Source: Polydactylus sextarius
Taxonomy: Eukaryota > Chordata > Actinopteri > Polynemidae
Direction of reading: 5' to 3'
Length of the DNA stretch: 64,000 nt
Assembly: GCA_016801845.1 (NCBI GenBank)
Contig: CM028925.1
Location: 3,371,501-3,435,500 of the forward strand
Numbering within the stretch: position 1 is the stretch's first letter; each line of letters begins with the position of its first letter. The position numbers and the translations under genes are program-made. The notes beneath the pieces are model-generated. The model searched no databases. It saw only the letters and a program-made list of their open reading frames with translations, and had not been told where the DNA came from. Positions 1 through 11,806 of the stretch are shown here, in pieces.

Positions 1-1052
1 ACCTAGAGCTATAAAAATCAGACTCAATCTAATGTTAATCAAAAGCGCTATTCACTTTTATTTATTCAAAACAGCTGTGCCACCTAGCGAGAATCATACC
101 CCTAGACCAACGGGCCACATAGACCATCATGGAAAGGCCGTGTGGAATTGGATTAGAGAAGCAATTGTCTCGTTTGAACAGCAGGACATTGTGCAGCTGC
201 TCGAGTGTCCTTGAACAAGACCTTCAATCTCTCACAGTTACTCGTTAACGTTATTGTTATTAACAGGGTTTCGCCCCATCTGGACAAAGTACTTTCCTCT
301 TTCCTTGTGTGATTATCTTCAGTCCTTTGATACATACTTGTGTTCATGCTTAGTCCGACAGCGGAAATGAAAGACATGGACACCTTCACAGTGAAGAAGC
401 TTTTGATTTGTAAATAAGTTAATTCTATGTTTGGTATACCACATGTAAAACACGTGAGGTTATTTCCATACCTTACATGCTCAGTGCGTTGTGAAATGGA
501 AATGGCTGGATTATAATCAAACACTGTGGTTTATGATGAGCTGGTGAGGCCAGTCACCTGCAAAGATCTGTACCATGTGTCTGATCTTTGAATTGTTTGA
601 AAGTTTGTTTGTGAAAGCTACATGAAAGCAGTACAGCTAGATTATCATTACCGATGGCACATTTTTATATTTATCGTATAATTTAATGCTTTATATGATA
701 TATATTTATTCCTTAGCAACATTTTATCAGTATTGTTAACATACAATACTGCATCATCTGCATATGTTTGTAGCTCACAAATGGCTAAAAAAATTACCAT
801 AGTGCTTTGATATGTATTTTCTGTGACTTAGTCTCTCACAGCAGCTGCAGTCCACTTTGTTTGAACTGAAGCTTCCTGTAATATTCATTAAATAACCCTG
901 CCGCCTCCTGCTGTTCTACTTTAAATATTTACAGCAATGTTGTCGTCAACACAGTTTAAAAGATCTAAAAAAAAAAAAAAAAAAACACACAGCTAAACTA
1001 ATATTTCCTCACCTACACATTAAACTTTTTGCTGTCAACTCAGTTCAGCTTT

Positions 1053-1140
1053 CAATTCAATTTATTTGTATAGAGCCAAATCACAAAATAGATATTCAGA
1101 GCACTTGTCAGCATAAGGACAAGACCTCACGACATTTTAG
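1053..1140 (+). repeat. dispersed repeat, copy 1 (tttatttgtata family)
   Basis: tcaattcaatttatttgtat followed by agagccaaatcacaaaatag aligns with 4197-4275, same orientation. The motif is very common in fish genomes. Class is not asserted. Confidence 0.65.
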
Positions 1141-1704
1141 AGAAAAACTCCCCAGATCCCATAGAAAGTATTAAAATGTAGCAGTAAACACTTAAAGATA
1201 AACTGTGGTTGGTTTATTATCTGCAGCCTGAATAAAATCTCTACTGAACTGAAAAATGATTCAGAATTGTTTTTTTATTGTACTTTTTAAAAAATAAGTT
1301 GTATTATTTGCAGGATTGTTTGTAAATGTGACCATAACAGTCTGGATATTGCTTGCTCTGTTACTTAATGATTTTTTTATAGGAGAACTTGTTTTACTGT
1401 GTATGCTGAGGTATAGTTTGACTTATAGAGTTCTGCCTGTTTTATTCTCTTTTTGTTGAAGCGATGAAAATGCTCAAAAATTTGAGCATTGAGAGTGAAA
1501 GTGATTTGAGGTGACCTGTATGACAGCTCACATTCTAACTCAACCTTCATGATGAAACATTTCTCTGTGCTCTACCTTCTGTCTGCCCCTGAGAAATGCA
1601 TCAAAAGGTGATTCAACAGCATTTCTTCTTGCTTTATTCACCACTTTCTTTACTTTAGTCGCTGAGGACACACGTATAACAGTTTGTCACAAGGACGATG
1701 AAAG

Positions 1705-1726
1705 AAAAAAAAAAAAAAAAAAAAAA
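1705..1726 (+). repeat. A22 homopolymer
   Basis: Long A tract, possibly the tail of an unrecognised retroposed sequence. Confidence 0.9.
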
Positions 1727-2394
1727 CAGCCCATAGTTTTTCCAGCTCTCACGTTGCAGAGTTCATCATGATTCCTCTACATGGAAATGAGGGACTGGTC
1801 TTAAGGTGTTCAATACGTAAAAACATCTCCTTCAGACTGGACAACTGTGATTCTCAGCTTTGTTTTGTGTCAGGAGGCTATTAAAGTATAAAATCTCATT
1901 TTATCACTAAAGCTCACAAAATTTACTCCGTCTTCATTAGTCAGTTCTGTATGTTCAGTGAGGGGAAATAAGGATAGTTCGGGCATGGTTTGTTTGCAAT
2001 AGATGTTCTTACTGCTTCTCTCTCTTTATGTATTAAACGTGACTTGATAAGCCAATTTTATTCTTTTTTTTCTCTCTGTCTTCAAGCCCACAACTGGACG
2101 CCCTCCTGCCGTCTATATGTTGGCACTAAAGTGTGAACTTCACTTGTTTTCAGTCAATGGAGTCAACGTGATGCTTGACATGACATGAGTGGAAAGTCTA
2201 CTTGCTGGGCTGTAGGAATGATAGTTTTGTGTCTGCTGGCTTTTTGTTTTGGACTGCAAATGTTAACGCAACTATGATATGGTATTTCATGCAGAGAAAA
2301 CTGAAGTCAAGGCAGGAAAGCAATCCAAATCTCAGACAATCCAAACTTCAAGGCGAAACTACGAAACATGAAGAGGCGCAGTAGAAAAAAACCA

Positions 2395-2600
2395 GAGGCA
2401 ACTGATCAGACGAGCTTATGAAGAGGACTGGGAGCCCACAGGCTGAAGACATAGGGATAATTGGACACAGGTGAAACACGTCAAGGCAATCACAAGAGAG
2501 GGAAACTAGACAAAGACAGGAAGTAAAAGATCCCATCACAACACATGGGAAATGACTCTAAAATAATACAGGAAATAATAGACAGACCGAACAATCATTT
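2395..2600. repeat. probable dispersed fish repeat
   Basis: The A/G-rich stretch with ggacacaggtgaaacacgtc, ggcaatcacaagagagggaa and gacaggaagtaaaag resembles a common teleost interspersed element. Boundaries and class cannot be set from this window. Confidence 0.45.
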
Positions 2601-2846
2601 TGTAATGGACAGATTAACAAAGGTGAGTCACACTCATTAGTTTGATATCGGAGCCATTTATTACACAGTGGCACCACCAGACAACCATCTGGTATGTTAA
2701 CAACAGGCCATTAAAGCCACAATAATAATCAAACAAAAGTCATAGTCTATAAACTCAGATTGTGACAAAGGGCCGTATTAATGAGAAGGACCCATTCACA
2801 GCAGTTTATAGTCTCCACTGGTTGAAGCTACAGTATCCAAAGCTCT

Positions 2847-2872
2847 GTTTGTCTGAGGTCCCTCAGACAAAC
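2847..2872. repeat. perfect inverted repeat, 12-bp arms, 2-nt loop
   Basis: gtttgtctgagg (2847-2858), loop tc, cctcagacaaac (2861-2872). Confidence 0.95.
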
Positions 2873-3274
2873 TAAAATTTAAAAGCAGATGTAACGAACT
2901 TGAATACTAGCAAGCTCCACGCCTAGCCAAAATACTAATTTGTACTAGATTAGCGTGGTAGTACTGCTGGAAAAGAAGCCAGTTTGCTAAGGCAGGTCTA
3001 ACTAGCAAATACACTGTGAAGTAGAAACAACCAAGTTACAACATGCATGATTTGATCTAATTATGTCTGTTAAATTACTTGGAAACTTAAGCGACTGTTA
3101 AATTGAAACCATGGCTGAACTTAATGCCATGTGAGCTAGCTTCCTGGTGTTAGGTTTAACTAAAAATGAGCAAAATAAGTGAGGAAAAAAAAAGGTTCTG
3201 TAGAGCTGCAAACAATGCTCGAGCTAACCAGAGTATTTAAAATATGCTACTCTCATCTAATGGAGAAAGGGATA

Positions 3275-3512
3275 ATAGAGCAGACCTTCCACTAATTGGA
3301 TGGTTGGTGGTTCCCGGTTCTCTTGGTCCATACGTCAAAATGTCTCTGGGAAGCTATCTAACCTTTAATTTCCCCTGATGATGCACCATTGGTGTGTAAG
3401 AGTGTGTGACTGCATATAGAAGCACAGCATGAACATGTGTGTGAATAAGTGAATGTGACTAGTTTGTGTAAAGTGCTTTGAGTGTTACATAAATGCAGTG
3501 CATTTACTAGAG
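3275..3512 (+). mobile_element. degraded tRNA-like SINE copy, same family as 24480
   Basis: Contains agagcagaccttccactaat, ggttggtggttcccggttct, then gtgtgtgaataagtgaatgt, aagtgctttgagtg and gcagtgcatttac, in the order of the fish family. It is more diverged than the copy at 24480. Confidence 0.55.
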
Positions 3513-4196
3513 TTACCGTACCACCATTACCAGCAGTTACAGATGGGCTAGGTGGTACAGTAAAGCTTCAAAAATCCAATTTGATTTAAGTCAGAAATAT
3601 GACAGAAGATCAATGGTTATACGGTGCACCCAAACAAACCTACTGTGAAGCACTTTTAAAGAGATTGGTTTTTAATAAGTTCAATTGCAAATCTGATTTC
3701 ATTTTGCACACGTCAGCTAAAAAATCAATGAGCTAACTTATCGCCTGCAGCTTCACATGCAACAGCTGCTTCAGACTGTTCATCGCTTCCCGAATATTTA
3801 AAACTGATGAAACACACCGACTAATAACTGTTGTCGTGAGTGGTGCTTCTCCTTTGTTCTGGAGAAAGTCCATGAACACAAGTTGACTCGGTGTTCCTCC
3901 ATATATTTTCCCCCTTTCATTTCATTAATCAAATTTAACATAACACAACCACCTCGCTGTCTTCACAGACAGTCTGATCAACAGGAAAAGAATCTAACTC
4001 TTCAGTGGCACCAGACCTTAGACAAAGCCATCAGCACATAAAGAAAAACTCAATCATCACTCAGTTCATGTGGTTCGTGACTCGGAGCTTTGGAGTTTTA
4101 ATAAGTACATCATTTGCCATTGCACATACAATATACCACTTCAGTAGTACTTCAGTCTGAAGCGTTTTGCAGTGCGACCATGAAAATGCATATTTT

Positions 4197-4275
4197 TATT
4201 CAATTCAGTTTTATTTGTATGGCACCAAGTCACAAAATACATTATGTTTGAGTACTTTACAGAGTAAGACCTTGA
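4197..4275 (+). repeat. dispersed repeat, copy 2 (tttatttgtata family)
   Basis: ttcaattcagttttatttgt followed by ggcaccaagtcacaaaatac and a degraded tactttacagagtaagacc aligns with 1053-1140. Confidence 0.65.
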
Positions 4276-4599
4276 TATTATAAGTAAACAGTCTCTGTAG
4301 TAAACAGGAGGAGAGGGGAGACTCATGTTTATATACTGTTATATTTAAACTATGTGAGACTTCTTTCAGTGACAATAATAATGGCGGTAGCCACAAGTGT
4401 GATTGCGCTATCAGTGGTCTGATCAACAATTAACTGTAAACATGGAAACAGTAAATAAAAATAGTAAATATTAGTAGATCCAACTGCAGGATTATAGCAG
4501 CATAACTAAAGGATGTTTCAAGCAATTGGGCATTTAATTTTCAATTTTCAAATTTTTACACTCCAATTTTTGTACCCCAGAAAGTGCAGATGAAGTATA

Positions 4600-4895
4600 T
4601 ATAATATGTTCAGCATGTTCTAAGTCTACCCAGACGTCTCATAACAGTTGGACATGTCCAGAACACCTTCTCTGTGATGGAATCGCTGCTCCACTGAGCT
4701 CTCGCCGTATGTCTGAACCCCCTCCCCATTAGGCCATCTGTGGCTGAGCCCAAACACAGAGCAAACTCATTTTGGCTGCTTTTATGTGCAATCTTGTTCT
4801 TTCAGTCACGACCCAAGACACACGACAACAGCTAAGAGTCGGAATCAACTGATAAACTACACCTCACGCCCTCCAGCTCAGCTCTTTCTTACTTC
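4600..4895 (-). mobile_element. fish LINE fragment (Rex/L2/CR1-like)
   Basis: The + strand carries the antisense of a common fish non-LTR retrotransposon ORF2 3' region: gttggacatgtccagaacac, then ctcattttggctgc, then cttgttctttcagtcacgac, then cagctcagctctttctt. The same family occurs at 14455, 29462 and 48700. The reading frame is broken. Subfamily is not assigned. Confidence 0.75.
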
Positions 4896-5339
4896 ATACA
4901 AGTTTTTTTAAAAAAAATAAAAAATAAAGCAATTTTCTTTGGCTTGAAGATGACATATTTGGGGTGAAGACATTAGAGTAGAAATATGGACTTAATCCAT
5001 GAAGTTACTGTATATATGGCCCCACTGTGCCCATACAAACTGAATCTGTCAGCTCATAAAGAACATGAATACAATTTGTTGAGTACATTCATTATTCTTC
5101 CAGTGAAAGTCAATATTGGGGTGGACGCAAAGTAGGTAAAGCTTTTACATAGCTTTTACTTTATTGAGAAAGTAATTTAACAGAATTACTTCACTTGCAT
5201 AACAGCTCCTTCACCTCATTTGTAACAGTTACTGAGTCTTACATTTATTTAAAGTATTAAATTTATCTTAACAGAGAGATCTGGGGCCTTGAAGCTTTAG
5301 GCAAGGAGCTATATTATATACCATACTTTTATGGTCTGG

Positions 5340-5760
5340 TCGACTGCTAGTTGAAAAGGTTTCATTTTTTCTCACTGATGAATGAAGTTCATTGTTGTGT
5401 GTGGGAATGTGTTATGGGTCATTAGCCAACGCATCCAAACTAATAACAAACTGTTTCTGTAGATTTGTGAATTCATGCTGCTGCTACTATCATGAGTTAC
5501 ATCATCAATAAAGATTAGTGAGCCGCTTCCAGAAGCAGCCAGGCGGGCCAAAGCCATGCCACCACTTCCACCAAGCTTTGGATCATGACCAGATCCTTTC
5601 TTTCTCCACACTTTGGCCATTCCATCACTATGGTAGATGTTAATCTTGGTCTAAACAGTCCATAAAATTTGTCCCAGAACTTTTATGTTCTGGGACAAGT
5701 GTTCTCTGTACTTTGTTACTGCACATTCCAACCTGGCCTTCTGATTGTCACTGTTTATGA
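5340..5760 (-). pseudogene. Tc1-like transposase remnant
   Basis: Read on the minus strand, 5620 down to 5372 gives KVWRKKGSGHDPK, then LAASGSGSLIFIDDVTHD and MNSQIYRN. This is recognisable as the central-to-C-terminal part of a fish Tc1-like transposase. The upstream part (5760-5620 on minus) also resembles the preceding transposase segment. It is truncated at both ends with missing residues, so it is inactive. It contains a perfect hairpin at 5669-5698 that looks like a later local rearrangement. Confidence 0.8.
5669..5698. repeat. perfect inverted repeat, 12-bp arms, 6-nt loop
   Basis: ttgtcccagaac (5669-5680), loop ttttat, gttctgggacaa (5687-5698), inside the Tc1-like remnant. Confidence 0.95.
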
Positions 5761-8700
5761 TTGAAAACTTTCAAGAATGAAGATTTCTTTTACATAACAA
5801 ATACGTTACATGAAAAGCAGTGCAGATCTGTTGTTGAAATGCCCTCCATGAAGATAAAAGCACTGTGTCTACAGGTCGCTGTTGACACTGTTGACTTTGC
5901 ACATAACGGCATTTACATTAGAATAGAATATTTTTGTTTGTGCCACAATGGGAAATTTATCTGTTTGACAGCATAAACAAGTCATGAAAAATAGCTTAAC
6001 GGAAAATGAAAAAAATTAACAGAGAATAAATAAATAGTTTATATAAAAAAGTAAAAAAGTGCAAGTCTGAGTCAGAGGGCCAGAGATGAGGAGGAAGGTT
6101 TGTGGGTGCGACGTTTTCAGCTGAGACATGACAGAGATCACAGGTAGCTGTAGCGTCGGCCGATGGCGATTATTACGTCCTCCGGATGTAAAACGGCCAA
6201 ATGCTAACAGTGATCAGCTCAATGTCCTGTGAGTAGGTTGTGAGTGTTCCCCAGGTGACTCCATCTCTCCTTAATAAACATTGCGATCCCCATGTCCTTC
6301 CTCTTCCACTAGAACTGGGAACAGACTGAAACGATAACATTCGCTGTCAGCTTTCAATGTCAAGTATTTTACATGTTGAGAACAGAACTTAGAGATTAAC
6401 CTTCCCGGCTCTTGCACAATGATGCAGCCGTTTTTGTCAACTCTGGAGTATTTTGCCTTGAGCTCCAGGGTGCTTTTGACCATGTGTGAAGATAAAAATG
6501 CAGTCGTTTTTCATCCCACACTGGGTCATTCTCCACAGGCTGAAGATGCCCAACTTAATATCTAATGAATAAACATTTGTTTGGCATGCACAGCCAGTTT
6601 GTTGGGGTTAATCATTAGCCTATTGCTAGCTACCCAACACCCTTCCAAGAAGGACTCTGGTGCTATTGTGTCTTTCCTATCACAGTAGAATAAGTTCATT
6701 CAGTTAGTTTAGCCTCCTGTCAGAGGTTGAAGGAAAAGTTTCAAACAGATCTATTGTCCTGTCAACTGTAGATCAGCACAGTTTTCTCAGAGTGAGGAAA
6801 GGCCACAGCAAGCAAAGGTCATGCTGCTATGTTGTTGCCAAGCAACATTTTATAAGACTGATTTGTGATGAGTGGTTTGCATCTTGTGGCATGGCTTCTG
6901 TATCTCAGCTCTCGAGGTCTTTGAACTGTGAACTATGTGGCACTTTTACCTCTGTCCTGTCTGATGTCTCTGACTGTTGTTTCTGGATTTTTCTTCACAG
7001 CTCTCACAGTGTTTGTCCTCGTCCAACCTGTTTGACATCCCTAGATTGCTTTTTTTTCTTTTTATTCTGAAATTCCAAGTGGTTTTATTGGCTTTGACCA
7101 AGGTTTCTCAGTGTCAGAAGCAGATAGAAATAACAGGAAGTAAAGAAGTAAAAGGTGGAGTGATCAAATGTCTTAAGTGTCCAACAACAGTGGATGATGA
7201 ATCTTTAGTTTTCATTTTCACGGACCAGCATTCAAGTAATCTAAAGCCACTTGCCTACCTTTAAGTAAACATCATTGGATGAATAATCCACTAGTGTTTG
7301 GTATCCTGAAGATATGGTCTCAGTTTTGAACAGGAACAAGTCCTCATCACTTCCGCCATTCTCATCACTACAGCTCCATCTCTCGCTGATTCATCTTTTC
7401 AGTTATGACAGGATCATTGTTTTTCCACGAGAAAGTTGGTGGAAGAGTTGAGGAATACTGTATAGATGTAGCCTTGCAGTCTGCAAGCTCATTGGTATTC
7501 TCTTCATTAATATGCATTAGGAATATTTGGATCTTGCACTTTAAATTGTACATAACTTATATCTATCTTCAAGTGAACTAGCCAAACTCTACAGCCCTGT
7601 TATCTTTTAATACCCTTACATGTATGTGCAATGCAGGTCTTGTGCCTCAGTTTTCATTGTACAATATATGAGAAAATCAATGAGAAATAATGGAATGATA
7701 ATATATACTATAGGTGATGTACCACTGCTTTAAAGATTTATTTTATGGAAGTGCAGAAGATGAATATGATGTTTTTGTCTCTGGGAGATAACACAGTGCC
7801 AGGAGGATTTTCTTTCCTGCTGTGAATAACTAACGTAGATCAACAGTAAGCATTAAGACCTCTATCAGTGCCCCCATCTCCATCCCCTCTTTCTGTCACC
7901 CCACCCACTCCTCCACCCACTCTCCCCTTTGCTCTCCTGCCTCCTTCTGTCGCTCCCTCATCATCATTCATTATTGTCCTGATTGAAAGTAAACAAGGCC
8001 GTTGTTTCCTTTCATCAGTCTCTCCATGCCTCCTGTCTTTCTGCTTGAGTAAACATATAGATGGCTACCCTCCCTAAACCTGCTCACTTCTGCTTCCTTT
8101 GCCTCCTTCCTCCCGTCTCTCTCTACCTTTTGCATTAGTATGCCGAAGAAACAATAATACTCCTTCATGTACCACCTCCTTCCTCATGCTCCATCTCTGT
8201 GTTTTCTCTCCCCGTCTCCTCTGCTCTCTGCCTCTCCCTCCACTCCTTAATATTTAATCAAATAATGAATCCGAAAACCTAATTTCTCTGAAGTCAGGTG
8301 GGAATAAAGGAATAATGAGGTCAGATGATTTATCCGCTTTCCAGTGATCAATTGTCCCAAATTTCTTAGATTTTTTTTTTAATGATCAAAGTCATCTTTT
8401 TGTTTTTTTGTTTTTTTTGTTGTTTTTTTTTTGTGCTTTCAAGGTGACACAACCTCTACGCTCGTTGCGCGTGTGGGATTTGAAGTGAGACAGTGTTACT
8501 CACATGAAACAACTTATATGAAATGTTAAATACTTTAGTAATAAAACAAAACCTTACTTTGGACCAGTGTGACATGTAGCTAAACGTAAGCTAGCTTTTG
8601 TTGTCCAGTGACATTAGTGAGTTGATTAATGATTCTGTGCTTTTAGAAACCCAATAGATATGTTTTACTAGCCTTGTGAACTACAGCAATACAGATTTAG

Positions 8701-8889
8701 CAGCTTTTTCTCAGGTTAATGCCTTTATCCAAAGTGACTTGCAATTGGACAACGCTAAACAAATGCAGGATCAAGACAAAGTGCACAGAGATCAAGTGCA
8801 AAGTAGTAGAGACTAAGTGCTATTTAGGGATGATAGATCCACCGTTTCATTGTGGAGTTTTTTTAAGATCATTTCGAAAGAAGAATGCA

Positions 8890-8909
8890 AACGTTTATTA
8901 ATAAACGTT
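8890..8909. repeat. 20-bp perfect palindrome
   Basis: aacgtttattaataaacgtt reads identically on both strands, with no loop. Confidence 0.95.
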
Positions 8910-9341
8910 AATATTAACTAAAACTTTAATTATTATTCACTTTAATCACAATTCTAGTCTACGTGTTCGTATACTTCTGATCGCCTAAAAATTGGATGTT
9001 TGGTTACAAATGTTTCTATGTTTTTGTTGACGTAAATACCTGGAAATAAAATCTTGAACACTGACCTTTTGTCTCATAACCTTCTCTGATGTCAAACCCA
9101 AATATTTTTGTGTACATGCAATGTTTTTTTAATACTTTTGCAGGGGAGTTATTTAGATGTCTGGCAGTGTAGAATAGACCAGGAGAAGAGGGGAAAATAC
9201 GATGTTAAGGCTTAATGACCTGATTTATTTAAGATACTTTAAAACAAACAAAAAAAGTGAAATTTTGGTTCAGGACTTGAATGTTAGTCTTGTGCACAGA
9301 AGACTGAACGCAGTTTCTTTCTTTGCTCTTCTTTTTCTTCT

Positions 9342-9370
9342 TCCTCCTCCTCCTCCTCCTCCTCCTCCTC
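9342..9370 (+). repeat. (CCT)n microsatellite at tmem47 promoter edge
   Basis: About nine to ten CCT units are followed by tttctctctctag. The combined C/T run ends in an AG at 9382-9383 and would look like a 3' splice acceptor to splicing machinery. It is a simple repeat here, but see findings. Confidence 0.9.
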
Positions 9371-9399
9371 TTTCTCTCTCTAGGACCCTGTAGCACCTG

Positions 9400-9680
9400 C
9401 TGATCCCTGGGAGCCTTGACGTCAGCGCAGTAAAGTGTAGAGATCTCCAGTGCGCGGCGGCAGCGGTGTCTACAGGCGGAGCGTCCGTCCAGCGCGCAAC
9501 GCAACGCAGGCGGCTGCGGTGGCACCAGCACCAGAAGCGGCAGCAGCTACACCCCCCTCCTTCTTTCCTTCCTCCCTTCCTTCTTTCCCTCCCATCCGAG
9601 TCGGTCAGAAGAAGAAGAGACCCATCAAGACACTTATCGACGTCCACCTCGGGTTGTGAACCCTCTCCACAGTTTTCGCC
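9400..9680 (+). promoter_or_regulatory. tmem47: tmem47 promoter/5' UTR, CpG-rich
   Basis: The sequence changes from AT-rich to GC/CpG-rich near 9400 and stays so through exon 1. A full CRE palindrome TGACGTCA lies at 9417-9424, about 257 bp before the ATG. No TATA box is seen close to a plausible start site, as is usual for CpG promoters. A C/T-rich run at 9550-9595 lies in the presumed 5' UTR. The transcription start cannot be placed from sequence alone. Confidence 0.7.
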
Positions 9681-9915
9681 ATGTCCTCTGCTGTCACCGA
9701 GACGGAGGAGTCGGCGCGCAGCTCGCCGCTGACGCCGCTGAAGCTGGTCGGGCTGGTGTGCGTCTTTCTGGCGCTGTGCCTGGATGTGGGAGCAGTGATG
9801 AGCCCGGCGTGGGTGACAGCCGACGATCAGTACTACCTTTCCTTGTGGGAGTCCTGCTGGAAACCGACGAGCGCTGCAGACGAGAACTGGCAGTGCAGCA
9901 GCACGTTGAGCTCAG
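9681..9915 (+). CDS. tmem47: tmem47 coding exon 1
   Basis: This exon encodes residues 1-78 plus the first base of codon 79. It covers the cytosolic N-terminus, the first membrane helix and most of the first extracellular loop, including the claudin-type W..LW..C..C residues. It ends in tcag followed by the donor gtaag at 9916. The exon lies in a CpG-rich stretch continuous with the promoter. The frame stays open for only a few codons into the intron (GKK then stop), so the splice is required. Confidence 0.95.
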
Positions 9916-11773
9916 GTAAGAAATAAAGTCACAGCGAACGGAGCTTAAACATCTGAAACAACCGCTCCGCGTTTCCAGTCTGTCCCGTGCGCACCGGACA
10001 GACTGGAAACATGGAAACACTTTCATCAGTGTTAGAAGGTAAACATAAGAGTTGTTGTAACGTGACAGCAGGTAATGATGCTGGTGAAGATGATGGAGGG
10101 ATGCTTCAGTCCCTCCAGAGGAAGGTATTGTCCTGACCACCGCTGTGGCTCCTCACTGTTTCCATCCAACCATATCAAAGCTTCATCCTGACAGTGCTGT
10201 CAACCTTTGCCTCCTCTGGGATCTCCGCATTAATTACAGTGGAGGTGAAACGAAATGAAGGCTGGGGTGCACTTCAAACAGAATTACTCTCAGAATAAGT
10301 TGAGCTTTTTGTTTCAAATATTAATTTCTATAACCACCACGGATGGTTTTAGTCTCTGACGCCCTCTCGTATTCTCTTTCCATCTCAAAGCTGTAGACGT
10401 GACATGTTGGGGAAAAAAAAAGCTGAACACTAACCCTGATGTGGCTGCACACAGATCTGTCAGGGAGGGATGTGACCACCAATGGGCTGTACACCACGTT
10501 TACAAATGCACAACAGTCGGAAATTAATCAGATGGGAATGAATTAGTCACAGGTTTCAGATCATTAGTTAATTGTCTGTGGCATTTTTAAGTAAAGATGC
10601 TAAAAATAATTCAGTATTTCCAGCTTCAATTTGTTTTCTGTCACTATATACAGATTTTTTTTGGGACAAAAAAATTCTCATATATTATATTTAATATCAA
10701 AATAATAAAAATTCTGCAAGTTTTTGCCTCAAATGTGAGTTTTATGTATTGGAAATATGTTTTTCTATGTTATTCTCATACCTGAACATCTTCCTCTGCT
10801 GATTTGGGTGAATTTTAAATTAAAAAAAAAAAAAAAATGCAGCTCAGGAAGAATTCCCAGCTTGTTTTTGCTACTTTATAATGATCACCAAAAAACCACG
10901 GCAGGATCATTAATTCTACGAAACTGCCACAACCTTCACGGTAAAGCACGTCAACTCTGCAGGGTGTTGCTGCTCACCTGCTTCTAATTGATTCATTTTT
11001 CAACACACGGGAAAGAAAGAAAGGAAGGAAGGAAGGAAGAAAAGAAAGAGAGGGAGGAGGGAGGGAGGGAGGGAGCTGGTGCAGACCTTGATACAGAGCT
11101 CATCCTGTCTCATTTTTTTTTATCAGCCTCCCTGTTTCTTTTGTTGTCTCTAAAACTGCCTTGTTGTTGTGCCCAGGAGAGGTCTTGCAGTTTTAGGGCA
11201 GTGAAGAAAGGGGAGGAGGAGGGAGGTTTATCGTGGATGTTGGATTGGTTTCCAGGGAAACAGAGTTCATGAGTTTTACTTTAATTGAAGGAGAAAGTGG
11301 CTTTATTTACCGCCAGTGTGACACCAGTTGATGTCCACTGCTAATTACATGTGAAGGCAATAAGTGAAATCACAGACTCTATCAGACACTGGCCAATTAG
11401 CAGGTTAATGATCTGTCCTTTTCAATGTTTCCCATTGTGTGTGTATTATATGATAGGAGGAGAGTCCAGACGAGTCCATCAGTGTGTAAATTGGTGTGTG
11501 TGTGTGTATTTGTGACAGTAAGAGGCTACCACGTTGTGTAGACCTATTTCTGGACAGTCTCCTCTGAAGCCGAGCTGAATATTTCATGTCACACTCTGAA
11601 CTCTCTGTTGTTGCATGTCTGCACCTTCTCTCCCAGGACACACACACACACTGACACACTTTTTGGTCACTTCAGCCCTTCCTTTTCTTTTCTGTCTATA
11701 CACACATACATCCAGACTCCAGACCAAACTCCCTAATTAGATGTGTTGGTTGGGGTGTGTCGGCTCGTAAGAT

Positions 11774-11806
<33 letters not shown>

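Larger units (their letters stand above)
1..9160. other. intergenic sequence upstream of tmem47
   Basis: No gene is recognised on either strand. Short ORFs lack splice support, family motifs or codon bias. Identifiable content is decayed repeats (near 1053, 2395, 3275, 4195, 4600 and 5340), long A/T tracts, and a C/T-rich stretch at 7865-8245. The rest appears to be unique AT-rich sequence. Confidence 0.75.

Noticed and set aside
153..524. 123-codon ORF on -
   Set aside because: No family motif, no splice partners, and composition like the surrounding intergenic DNA.
9270..10140. ORFs antisense to the tmem47 promoter and exon 1 (125 and 148 codons)
   Set aside because: They are shadows of the CpG-rich leader and exon 1 in the opposite strand, with Arg/Gly runs from the CCT repeat.
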